Shown in pieces: positions 7,821-14,469 of a stretch of DNA of 15,680 nt. The stretch comes from JAOUJD01 sp964353935. Lineage in GTDB: Bacteria; Pseudomonadota; Gammaproteobacteria; Burkholderiales; Burkholderiaceae_F. Location: positions 1 through 15,680 of the forward strand of contig CAYGXL010000045.1 in assembly GCA_964353935.1 (NCBI GenBank), written 5' to 3'. Made by a program: the position numbers and the translations under genes. The notes under the pieces are model-generated. The model worked only from the letters and a program-made list of their open reading frames with translations. It did not search any database and was not told the DNA's origin. Numbering within the stretch: the stretch's first letter is position 1; each line of letters starts with the position of its first letter.

Positions 7821-10340
7821 GTGCCCCACCCGACCGCACCGACCGCGCGTCGTCGTCCGCCCGGCTACTGGCGCAGCCTGGTGGGGAAAGGGCTGGCCGT
7901 CGCGCTCGGGGTCGCCGTGGCGATGAGTCTTCGCGGGCTGATCGCGCCCTGGCTCGGCCCCGACACCGCGCCGTTCGTCACGGCGTTTCCCGCGGTCGCT
8001 GCGGTGGCCTTCTTCACGGGCGTGGGCACGGGGGCGGTCGCGGCCGTCGTCTGTGCCGTCTGGGTCGCGCTGCCCGGTCTCCCTCCCGACATCGGGACCA
8101 GCGAGGAATGGGTGCAGGTCGCGCTCTTTCTTCCGTCGGCGTTCCTGGTGGCGTTCTTCGCAGGCCAGGCCTCGCACGCCCAGCTGATGACGGAGGCGAA
8201 GGACATCGACGAGGGCCGCCCCGGCCTGGTCCGCTGGCTGCGCTGGTCGATGGTGATGGCGGCGGCGCTGCCCGCGCTGTTCTTCGCCGCCGCCGCGTGG
8301 AGCACGTACCGCGACGCCGTCGCGGATGCCTGGACCCGCGTCGATCGCTCCGCTCGCGTGGGGGTGGAGCACGCGTCGAAGGTGCTGGAGACCAACGAGA
8401 CGATCGCCCGGCACATCCTCGGCACCCTGGGCACTTCGACGCTGGCGCAGGCGCGCGGCCGCGAACGCGAGCTTCACGAAGTGCTGAAGGCGATCGTCAA
8501 GGACATTCCGCAGATCCAGTCCGTGTGGATCATCGGCAGCGACGGCCGCGCCGTCGCGACGAACCGCGTGTTTCCGGTGCCGCGCGACGTCGACCTCTCC
8601 GACCGCGAGGGATTGACCGTCTTTCGATCCGGCGCGCCCGGGCCGTACGTCACGGCGCCGCAGATCGGCCGCATCACGAAGGAACCGTTCTTCGACCTGA
8701 CGGCGCGCTGGGACGGCCCGGATGGTGCGTGGCAGGGAGCGGTGTGGGTGTCGCTGCACCCCATGTACTTCTCGGACTTCTACGCGGGACTCGCGGAGGA
8801 CGAGCCCGCGCTCGTCGTCGACCTGTTCCGCGGCGACGGCGTGATCCTCGCGGGCCGGCCGGCCCCGGCCACGCCCGACGCCCGCCTGCCGCCCGCGAGT
8901 CCGATCCGGACGATGGTTGCGCAGGGACGCAGCGAGGGCCGTGTCGATGGATCATCGACCGCGGATGGCGAGCGCCGCCTCGTCCTCTACCGCAAGCTCG
9001 AGCGCTTTCCGGTGTACGTGGGCGCCGGCGTGTCGCGTGCAACGATCATGCAGGCCTGGCAGCGGCGCACCGCGCTGCTCGCCGCGTTCACGTTCCCCAC
9101 GGCGATGGCGCTGATCTACATCGCGTGGGTCGCCTTGCGGCGCACCCAGCGCGAGCTGGCCGCCGTGCGGAAACTGCACGAGGAGACCGAGCATCGCGCG
9201 CGCGCGGAGAACGCGCTGCGCCAGGTGCAGAAGCTCGAAGCGCTGGGCCGGCTGACCGGCGGCGTGGCGCACGACTTCAACAACCTGCTGATGATCATCA
9301 GCAACAACCTGCACCTGCTGCGTCGCGTCGAGCCGTCGCTCGCAGGCAGCCGGCAGCTCGCCGCCATCGGACGCGCGGTCACCTCGGGCGAGCGGCTGAC
9401 GCGCCAGTTGCTCGCCTTCGCGCGCCGTCAGCCGCTGCACCCGGAAGTGCTGTCGCTGCAGGAGCGCCTGCCGGTGCTGCTGGCGCTGGTGGCGCCGACG
9501 CTCGGGCCGCGCATTGAAGGCGAGTGCATCGTCGAACCGGACACGCCGGCCATCGAAGTCGACGCCGCCGAGCTCGAACTCGCGATCATCAACCTCGCCG
9601 TCAACGCCAAGGATGCGATGCCGGAGGGTGGCGCCTTTCGCCTCTCCGCGCGGAGCGCGCGGCCTCACGAAGCCGGGCTGCCCGGCGACTTCGTCGTGAT
9701 CTCGGTCGCCGACACCGGCACGGGAATCGATCCCGACGTCATCGAGCGCGTGTTCGACCCGTTCTTCACGACGAAGCCGCACGGGCAGGGCACCGGCCTC
9801 GGCCTCAGCCAGGTCTACGGCCTGTGCACGCAGGCGGGCGGCACGGCGCGCATCGAATCGACGCCGGGCCGCGGCACCGAGGTGAAGCTCATCCTGCCGG
9901 CGGCCGCGGGGGTCCAGGCCGACGCGCCGCTCGCGGTGACACCCGGGGAGGCCTCGCTCGACTGCTCGGTGCTGCTGGTCGAGGACAACGAAGACCTCGC
10001 GGGCGTGACGAGCGCGCTGCTGGAAGGCGTCGGCTGTCGCGTGCAGTGGGCCAGCAGCGGCGATGCCGCGCGCGACCTGATCGACCGCGGCGCCACGCAC
10101 TTCGACGTCGTCGTGAGCGACATGGCGATGCCCGGCAGGCTCGACGGCCTCGCGCTCGCCGAGTGGCTCCGCGAACGACATCCCGAGATGCGGGTCGTTC
10201 TGATCACCGGCTACGCCAGCCAGCTGCACGACGCGTCGGCGCGGGGATTCACCGTGCTGTCGAAGCCGTGCCAACCCGAGGCCCTGATCGCCGCCGTGCG
10301 CGGCGAGCAAAAAAAAGCCCGGTCAATCGACCGGGCTTGA
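7821..10340 (+). CDS. Hybrid sensor histidine kinase (membrane sensor, HisKA, HATPase, receiver)
   Basis: This protein has 839 residues from the chosen GTG at 7821, which lies 25 bp after the previous stop. The open frame extends further left, but that part lies within the preceding gene; no strong ribosome site is visible. Residues about 20-115 form a four-helix hydrophobic region resembling the DUF4118/KdpD-like module. Another helix at about 140-160 leads to an extracytoplasmic PDC/Cache-like sensor domain and a final helix near 410-435. Then come a coiled linker, HisKA with phospho-acceptor His484 in GGVAHDFNNLL, HATPase motifs NLAVNAKDAM, DTGTGID, FDPFFTTK and GQGTGLGL, and a receiver domain. 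The receiver has acidic residues Glu721-Asp722, phospho-acceptor Asp767, Thr796 and Lys815. All key residues are intact. No separate response regulator is encoded nearby, so the output is unknown. The last nine codons coincide with a terminator of the opposite strand. Confidence 0.93.
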   Translation: MPHPTAPTARRRPPGYWRSLVGKGLAVALGVAVAMSLRGLIAPWLGPDTAPFVTAFPAVAAVAFFTGVGTGAVAAVVCAVWVALPGLPPDIGTSEEWVQVALFLPSAFLVAFFAGQASHAQLMTEAKDIDEGRPGLVRWLRWSMVMAAALPALFFAAAAWSTYRDAVADAWTRVDRSARVGVEHASKVLETNETIARHILGTLGTSTLAQARGRERELHEVLKAIVKDIPQIQSVWIIGSDGRAVATNRVFPVPRDVDLSDREGLTVFRSGAPGPYVTAPQIGRITKEPFFDLTARWDGPDGAWQGAVWVSLHPMYFSDFYAGLAEDEPALVVDLFRGDGVILAGRPAPATPDARLPPASPIRTMVAQGRSEGRVDGSSTADGERRLVLYRKLERFPVYVGAGVSRATIMQAWQRRTALLAAFTFPTAMALIYIAWVALRRTQRELAAVRKLHEETEHRARAENALRQVQKLEALGRLTGGVAHDFNNLLMIISNNLHLLRRVEPSLAGSRQLAAIGRAVTSGERLTRQLLAFARRQPLHPEVLSLQERLPVLLALVAPTLGPRIEGECIVEPDTPAIEVDAAELELAIINLAVNAKDAMPEGGAFRLSARSARPHEAGLPGDFVVISVADTGTGIDPDVIERVFDPFFTTKPHGQGTGLGLSQVYGLCTQAGGTARIESTPGRGTEVKLILPAAAGVQADAPLAVTPGEASLDCSVLLVEDNEDLAGVTSALLEGVGCRVQWASSGDAARDLIDRGATHFDVVVSDMAMPGRLDGLALAEWLRERHPEMRVVLITGYASQLHDASARGFTVLSKPCQPEALIAAVRGEQKKARSIDRA
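10309..10338 (-). terminator. Intrinsic terminator for leftward transcription
   Basis: AAGCCCGGTC (10315-10324) pairs perfectly with GACCGGGCTT (10329-10338) around a four-base loop. On the minus strand the stem is followed by eight consecutive T (10316-10309). On the plus strand only two T follow the stem, so it should end leftward transcripts from the phasin side. It lies inside the 3' end of the kinase coding sequence. Confidence 0.85.
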
Positions 10341-10440
10341 AAAGCACCACCATAAGAGGAGACAGAAGGGGCCTGGAATTGCATCCAGGCAAGTGGTGCC
10401 AAGGAGACAACCGTTGCAGGTGAGTTGCTGCCTTCACCTT
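10309..10440 (-). ncRNA. Candidate small regulatory RNA or phasin 3' UTR-derived sRNA
   Basis: Read on the minus strand this stretch folds into three consecutive elements. The first is AGGTGA pairing with TCACCT (10418-10439). The second is a long stem GGCACCAC/GTGGTGC (10399-10393 with 10350-10344) enclosing the inner hairpin GCCTGGA-TGCAAT-TCCAGGC (10390-10371). The third is the GC-rich terminator hairpin with eight U. The octamer TGTCTCCT occurs twice: once between the first two stems and once in the CU-rich strand inside the second stem. It is complementary to AGGAGA-type ribosome binding sites. No good sigma-70 promoter was found directly upstream on the minus strand, so processing from the phasin mRNA, whose coding part ends 240 bases away, is as likely as an independent gene. 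The 5' end is not known. Confidence 0.5.
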
Positions 10441-10579
10441 GAAACCATTCACATCAGCGCTGGCTCGATTCTGCTCGCGCGTGATGTCAGAAGTCTGACA
10501 AGAAACAGCCGATTCGCAGGGGTGAACCGCAGGCCCTGCAGGGACAAGGGGAGACGAGCTCCCCTCCGACCCCGGGGTG
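10341..10579. other. Convergent intergenic region between kinase and phasin
   Basis: This 239-bp region has no protein gene. Going from left to right it holds the nested stem-loops of the candidate sRNA (10344-10439), a perfect dyad TGTCAGA-AG-TCTGACA (10485-10500), and a small hairpin GGGGAG/CTCCCC (10548-10564) just past the phasin stop. That last hairpin has no T run after it on either strand. Confidence 0.6.
10485..10500. promoter_or_regulatory. Perfect 16-bp dyad, possible operator or palindromic relic
   Basis: TGTCAGA and TCTGACA are exact inverted repeats separated by two bases. A two-base centre is too tight for an RNA hairpin, so a protein-binding DNA site fits better. The half-site TGTCAGA recurs at 15581-15587 next to the right-hand repeat copy, so it could instead be a relic of a mobile repeat. 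Confidence 0.4.
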
Positions 10580-11143
10580 TTACTTGCGCTTCGCGACCTT
10601 GACAGTATCGGAGGCGGCGTTGGCGGCTTTCATCGTGGCCGACGTGGCAGCAACGACGTTCGACTCGGCCATCTCGACGGCTTGCTTGGCGGCCTTGGAG
10701 AACGTGTCGTACGCGGTGTTGACGGCGGCGACGGCGGTCTTGAACGCGGTCACGGCGGGCTCGGAGCCGGCCGGGGCATTCTTGGCGGCGAAGTCGATCA
10801 GCTGGGCAACCTTCTTGTTGCTTTCGGCGATCTGCGCTTCGATGATGCGCGCCACTTCGGCGTTGGCGCCGTTGGCGATGCCGTACACGGTGCGCGAGTA
10901 GCTGACGGCCTTGTCGAGCGTCGGCTGGGCGTTGCCGCTCGACAGCGCCATCATTTCCTGCACGTCCTTGGCGCTCAACAGGGCCTGGCTCTTCTCGACG
11001 GACTCTTCCAGCGTCGCCTTGGCGGCGGCGAGGTTCAGTTCCATCAGGCGCTCGGCGGCGTCGAAGAAGGTCTGGCTCAGGGCGACAGCGGCGTCCATCT
11101 GGCCTTTTTGCAGCTCGGCGAATTGCGCGGGGGTGGTGAACAT
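10580..11143 (-). CDS. phaP: Phasin, polyhydroxyalkanoate granule-associated protein
   Basis: This 187-residue protein has a classic phasin profile. It is almost entirely amphipathic helix, rich in Ala, Lys and Glu, with no Cys and no signal peptide. It begins MFTTPAQFAELQKGQMDA and continues with FDAAERLMELNLAAAKATLEES-type heptad patterns, then a Lys-rich tail KVAKRK. Phasins coat PHA granules in the cytoplasm and control their size and number. AGGAGA lies 8 bases before the ATG. The gene stands alone on the minus strand, between convergent kinase and divergent HDAC operons, with its own strong promoter and an operator-like dyad at the start of transcription. Base composition resembles its neighbours. 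No PHA synthase or phaR gene lies in the window. Confidence 0.95.
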   Translation of the reverse strand: MFTTPAQFAELQKGQMDAAVALSQTFFDAAERLMELNLAAAKATLEESVEKSQALLSAKDVQEMMALSSGNAQPTLDKAVSYSRTVYGIANGANAEVARIIEAQIAESNKKVAQLIDFAAKNAPAGSEPAVTAFKTAVAAVNTAYDTFSKAAKQAVEMAESNVVAATSATMKAANAASDTVKVAKRK

Positions 11144-11212
11144 GGTCTGGCTCTCCTGGTGGTCCTGCTACGTTTGCGTTCCCTCGGGGGAGGGGATCTG
11201 GATTCGGGTGCG

Positions 11213-11230
11213 CTTGTTGCGCTGCACAAG
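11213..11230 (-). promoter_or_regulatory. Dyad operator candidate at the phasin transcription start
   Basis: CTTGTGCAGCGCAACAAG on the minus strand has 5-bp arms CTTGT/ACAAG around a GCAGCGCA core. It starts about 6 bases after the -10 box and so overlaps the predicted start site. Phasin genes are commonly repressed by PhaR, whose reported sites in other bacteria are TGC/GCA-rich. The position and composition fit such an autoregulated operator, but the assignment is inference. Confidence 0.5.
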
Positions 11231-11235
11231 AATGA

Positions 11236-11263
11236 ATTGTACGGATTCGACGATCGAAGTCAA
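11236..11263 (-). promoter_or_regulatory. Sigma-70 promoter of the phasin gene
   Basis: On the minus strand TTGACT (11263-11258) and TACAAT (11241-11236) are separated by 16 bases. This is the best housekeeping promoter in the window. It predicts a start near 11229 and a leader of about 85 nt before the phasin ATG at 11143. Confidence 0.8.
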
Positions 11264-11426
11264 GACGTTTTGGTGCGGCGCACCATGAGACGACCAGCGT
11301 CCGTGACACCATCGGAAACATAAAGAAATCAGTAGCTTGAGATCGATAAATCGCCGGGGTCCGAGGAACTACTCTAGCGTTAATGTGGCATCGCGGCATG
11401 GAGCCGGGCGGCTCGTCGCCGACGCC

Positions 11427-11432
11427 TACAAT
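11427..11432 (+). promoter_or_regulatory. -10 element of the HDAC operon
   Basis: TACAAT is followed by a CCCGG stretch and predicts a start around 11439, leaving a leader of about 32 nt before the TTG at 11471. No convincing -35 was seen about 17 bases upstream, where the sequence is GC-rich. Confidence 0.5.
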
Positions 11433-11470
11433 CCCGGCTCGCCCCCGCCGTCCATCCCCCCTCCCTACCC

Positions 11471-12412
11471 TTGAAAGCCTTCTACAGCGACCGCTTCGTG
11501 CTCCCGCTGCCCGAGCACCATCGCTTCCCGATGCAGAAGTACGCGCGCCTGCGCCATCGGGTCGAGCAGGAGCTGCCGGAGGTGGTGCTTGCCGAGCCCA
11601 TTGCGGCGACCGATGGCCAGCTCGCGCTCGCGCACGACGCGCGCTACATCGAGCGCGTCGCCACCGGCCGCCTCGATCCGATGGAGATCCGTGCAATCGG
11701 ATTTCCGTGGAGCGAGGCGATGGTCGAGCGCTCGCGGCGCGCGACCGGCGCGACGATCTCCGCCGCGCGTGTCGCGCTCGGCGAAGGCGTGGCCGCGAAC
11801 CTCGCCGGCGGCACTCATCACGCAGCGCGCGCGCGCGGCGCGGGGTATTGCGTCTTCAACGACGCCGCGGTCGCCGCGCGCGTGATCCAGGCCGACGCGG
11901 CGTCGACGCGCACGCGCGTGCGCGTCGCCGTGATCGACCTCGACGTGCACCAGGGCGACGGCACGGCGCAGATCCTCGGCGCCGACGACTCGGTCTTCAC
12001 GCTGTCCATGCACGGCGAGAAGAACTTCCCGTTCCGCAAGCAGGCCGGTCACCTCGACATCGGATTGCCCGACGGCACCGGCGACGATGCGTACCTCGCC
12101 CAACTCGATCGCGCCCTCGCGGAACTGGAGAGCCGCTTCGCGTCGCAGCTGATCATCTACCTCGCCGGCGCCGACGCGCACGAGAACGACCGGCTCGGCA
12201 AGCTGGCGCTGACCGTCGACGGGATGCGCGCGCGCGACGAAAAGGTGTTCGACTTCGCCGAGCGCCTCGGCGTGCCGATCGTGGTCACGATGGCCGGCGG
12301 CTACGGGCGCGACATCGACCTCACCGTCGCCTTGCACTTCCAGACCGTTCGCCTCGCGTGCCGCGCGTGGCGCCGCCGCGCGCAACTGAAGCAGGCGGGC
12401 GTCGGTGCGTGA
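11471..12412 (+). CDS. Histone deacetylase family (HDAC-like) zinc amidohydrolase
   Basis: This 313-residue protein carries the arginase/deacetylase fold signatures of bacterial HDAC-like enzymes. The paired active-site histidines are His116-His117 in GGTHHAA. The zinc ligands are Asp158 and His160 in DLDVHQGDGT and Asp235 in LAGADAHENDRLG. The catalytic tyrosine is Tyr278 in AGGYGR. The HGEKNFPFRK segment after the metal site is typical of the class IV (HDAC11-like) branch. In bacteria such enzymes act on acetylated small molecules such as polyamines or on acyl-lysine; the substrate here is unknown. The start is TTG at 11471, giving MKAFYSDRF, the usual family N-terminus. No ATG or GTG fits better and no ribosome site is visible, so translation may be weak. 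The 3' end overlaps the next gene by 8 bp. Confidence 0.93.
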   Translation: MKAFYSDRFVLPLPEHHRFPMQKYARLRHRVEQELPEVVLAEPIAATDGQLALAHDARYIERVATGRLDPMEIRAIGFPWSEAMVERSRRATGATISAARVALGEGVAANLAGGTHHAARARGAGYCVFNDAAVAARVIQADAASTRTRVRVAVIDLDVHQGDGTAQILGADDSVFTLSMHGEKNFPFRKQAGHLDIGLPDGTGDDAYLAQLDRALAELESRFASQLIIYLAGADAHENDRLGKLALTVDGMRARDEKVFDFAERLGVPIVVTMAGGYGRDIDLTVALHFQTVRLACRAWRRRAQLKQAGVGA

Positions 12413-13304
12413 CGCCTCGTCGTCGGGCGCGCAGCAGGCCTGGCTAACGGCGATGCCCTTCGTGTTCGTGCTCATCTGGAGCACGGGGTTCATCGTCGCG
12501 AAGTACGCCGCGCCGCACGCGCCGCCGCTGACCTTCCTGCTGTACCGCTTCGTCGGCGCGATCGCCGTGCTGCTGCCGATCATCGTGCTGACCGGCGCGC
12601 CGTGGCCGCGCACGGCGCGCGCGTGGCGCGACATCGTGGTGGTCGGCGTGCTGCTGCAGGCCACCTACCTCGGCGGTGTCTGGGTCGCGATCGCGCTCGG
12701 CATGCCGGCGGGCGTGTCGGCGCTGCTGGTCGGCACGCAGCCGCTGTTCACCGCGCTGTTCGCGTTCACCGTGGGTGAGCGCGCCACGCGCCTGCAGTGG
12801 GTCGGGCTGCTGCTCGGGTTCGCGGGCATCGCGCTGGTCCTGTCCGACCGCCTGACGCTGGCCGGCGTCGGGCCGCTCGCGCTGGCGGCGAACCTGATCG
12901 CGCTGGCCGGCATCACGGTCGGCACGCTGTACCAGAAGAAGCACGGCGGCGCGGCTGACCTGCGCACCGGCAGCCTGATCCAGTTCGCGGCGTCGTTCGT
13001 CGTCGTGCTGCCCTTTGCGCTGGCGCTCGAGTCGACGCAGGTCGACTTCACGGCGGAGTTCTGGGGCGCGCTCGCGTGGTCGGTGCTGGCGCTGTCGATC
13101 GTCGCGATCACGCTGCTGCTCGTTATGATTCGCCGCGGAAGGGCCACCGAGGTCGCGAGCCTGATGTACCTGACCCCGCCGACGACGGCGCTGTTCGCGT
13201 GGCTGCTGTTCGACGAACGGCTCGGCGCGCTGGCCTGGGCGGGCGTCGTCGTGACGATGGCCGGAGTGGCGCTGGTCCTGAAGACCGGAAGAAAGAGTCC
13301 ATAA
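12405..13304 (+). CDS. EamA/DMT-family transporter
   Basis: This 299-residue inner-membrane protein has about ten hydrophobic helices arranged as two EamA repeats (roughly residues 14-145 and 160-295). It belongs to the drug/metabolite transporter superfamily, whose members usually export amino acids, metabolites or drugs. Recognisable segments are VLIWSTGFIVAKYA near the N-terminus, with the conserved W-S-x-x-F pattern, and the second-repeat ending LFDERLGALAWAGVVVTMAG. The GTG start at 12405 overlaps the HDAC gene by 8 bp; an alternative ATG at 12453 would begin at the first helix. The next gene begins 4 bp after the stop. The substrate cannot be predicted. Confidence 0.9.
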   Translation: MRDASSSGAQQAWLTAMPFVFVLIWSTGFIVAKYAAPHAPPLTFLLYRFVGAIAVLLPIIVLTGAPWPRTARAWRDIVVVGVLLQATYLGGVWVAIALGMPAGVSALLVGTQPLFTALFAFTVGERATRLQWVGLLLGFAGIALVLSDRLTLAGVGPLALAANLIALAGITVGTLYQKKHGGAADLRTGSLIQFAASFVVVLPFALALESTQVDFTAEFWGALAWSVLALSIVAITLLLVMIRRGRATEVASLMYLTPPTTALFAWLLFDERLGALAWAGVVVTMAGVALVLKTGRKSP

Positions 13305-13308
13305 GTCC

Positions 13309-13749
13309 ATGAGCACCGAGCGCCCGGCCCCCGATCGCCGCGACGGCTACCGCCACTTCCACCGCATCACCACCCGCTGGATGGACAACGACGCCTACGG
13401 GCACGTCAACAACGTCGTCTACTACAGCTGGTTCGACACCGTGGTGAACGAGTACCTGATCGCGCAGGGCGTGCTCGACGTCACGGGTGGGGCGGTGATC
13501 GGCCTCGTCGTCGAGACGCAGTGCCGCTACTTCAGCGAACTCGCGTTCCCGCAGCCCGTCGATCTCGGGCTGCGCATCGGCCGGCTCGGCACCTCGAGCG
13601 TGCGCTACGAGATCGGCGTGTTCGCGGAAGGCGAGCCGGCCGCGAGCGCGCAGGGCCACTTCGTCCACGTCTACGTCGACCGCGCCACCCGCCGGCCGAC
13701 GGCGCTTCCGGCGCCGCTGCGCGCCGCCCTAGAGAGAATCCAGGCATGA
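13309..13749 (+). CDS. Acyl-CoA thioesterase, 4HBT-type hot-dog fold
   Basis: This 146-residue single-domain hot-dog protein would hydrolyse acyl-CoA thioesters to free acid and CoA in the cytoplasm. The signature WMDNDAYGHVNNVVYYSWFD spans residues 24-43. Asp28 matches the catalytic aspartate position of the 4HBT/YbgC family, followed by the GHxNN helix start. ETQCRYFSELAFP near residues 66-78 and VRYEIGVF near 96-103 are typical β-strand segments. Length is normal for the family. The ATG lies 4 bp after the transporter stop, and its TGA overlaps the ATG of the nitroreductase gene, indicating coupled translation. Chain-length preference is unknown. Confidence 0.93.
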   Translation: MSTERPAPDRRDGYRHFHRITTRWMDNDAYGHVNNVVYYSWFDTVVNEYLIAQGVLDVTGGAVIGLVVETQCRYFSELAFPQPVDLGLRIGRLGTSSVRYEIGVFAEGEPAASAQGHFVHVYVDRATRRPTALPAPLRAALERIQA

Positions 13750-14462
13750 GCACACCCGCCAGCAGCCGCGCGCCGATCGGCCCGCACGAAGTCGTCGATC
13801 ACGCGATCCGTACGCGCCACTCGTTGCGCGCCTTCCTGCCGACGCCGGTGCCGCGCGCGACGATCGAGGAGATCCTCGAGGTCGCCTCGCGCGCGCCGTC
13901 GGGCACGAACACGCAGCCATGGAAGGTGACGGTGCTGACCGGCGCTGCGCGCCAGCGGCTGACGGACGCGATCCGCGCCGCCTACGACGATCCGGAGCAG
14001 CGCAAGCAGCACACCGAGGAGTACGCCTACTACCCGGTCAAGTGGGTCGATCCGTACCTCGCGCGCCGCCGCAAGGTCGGTTGGGACCTGTACGGCCTGC
14101 TCGGTATCGGGCGCGACGACAAGGCGCGGATGCACGAGCAGCACGGCCGCAACTACGCGTTCTTCGATGCGCCGGTCGGCATGATCTTCACGATCGACCG
14201 CATCATGGAGCAGGGCAGCTGGCTCGACTACGGCATGTTCCTCGAGAACATCATGATCGCCGCGCGCGCGCGCGGGCTCGACACCTGCCCGCAGGCGGCG
14301 TTCACCCAGTTCCATCGCATCATCAAGGAGCAGATCGCGCTGCCTGACAACGAGATGGTCGTCTGCGGCATGTCGCTCGGCTACGCCGACATGAGCCACG
14401 TCGAGAACACGCTGGTGACCGAGCGCGAGCCGGTCGGCGGCTTCGCACGCTTCATCGAATAG
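13746..14462 (+). CDS. Nitroreductase family FMN oxidoreductase
   Basis: This 238-residue enzyme starts at the ATGA overlap with the thioesterase gene; the longer open frame to the left is only the thioesterase read in another phase. The FMN-binding start RTRHSLRAF (about 22-30) and SRAPSGTNTQPWK (about 48-60) are classic nitroreductase signatures. GMFLENIMIAARARGLDTCPQAAF is the usual central motif, and VCGMSLGYAD near the C-terminus closes the FMN site. Members reduce nitro groups, quinones or enones with NAD(P)H, normally as dimers. The middle segment with YYPVKWVDPYLARRRKVGWDLYGLLGI is a common insertion in one subgroup. The physiological substrate is not evident. Confidence 0.93.
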   Translation: MSTPASSRAPIGPHEVVDHAIRTRHSLRAFLPTPVPRATIEEILEVASRAPSGTNTQPWKVTVLTGAARQRLTDAIRAAYDDPEQRKQHTEEYAYYPVKWVDPYLARRRKVGWDLYGLLGIGRDDKARMHEQHGRNYAFFDAPVGMIFTIDRIMEQGSWLDYGMFLENIMIAARARGLDTCPQAAFTQFHRIIKEQIALPDNEMVVCGMSLGYADMSHVENTLVTEREPVGGFARFIE

Positions 14463-14469
14463 GAACGCC

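Larger units (their letters stand above)
11144..11470. other. Divergent intergenic region between phasin and HDAC operon
   Basis: This 327-bp region has no gene that I can support. It includes the phasin leader, operator and promoter (11144-11263). A relatively AT-rich stretch at 11300-11385 contains the short dyad CGATAAATCG and no recognised element. The probable -10 of the rightward operon lies at 11427-11432. The 30 bases before the HDAC start are nearly all pyrimidine/GC and contain no ribosome binding site. Confidence 0.6.

Noticed and set aside
10384..10399. TGGCAC...TTGC on the minus strand as a sigma-54 promoter.
   Set aside because: Only three bases separate the two boxes, shorter than the spacing sigma-54 requires, and the sequence is explained by the stem-loop.
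10548..10564. GGGGAG/CTCCCC hairpin just past the phasin stop as a terminator.
   Set aside because: No T run follows the stem on either strand; the strong terminator is at 10309-10338.
10449..11696. Minus-strand open frame spanning the phasin gene, its promoter and part of the HDAC gene.
   Set aside because: It runs through a convincing phasin gene in another phase and has no domain; the phasin frame is clearly the real one.
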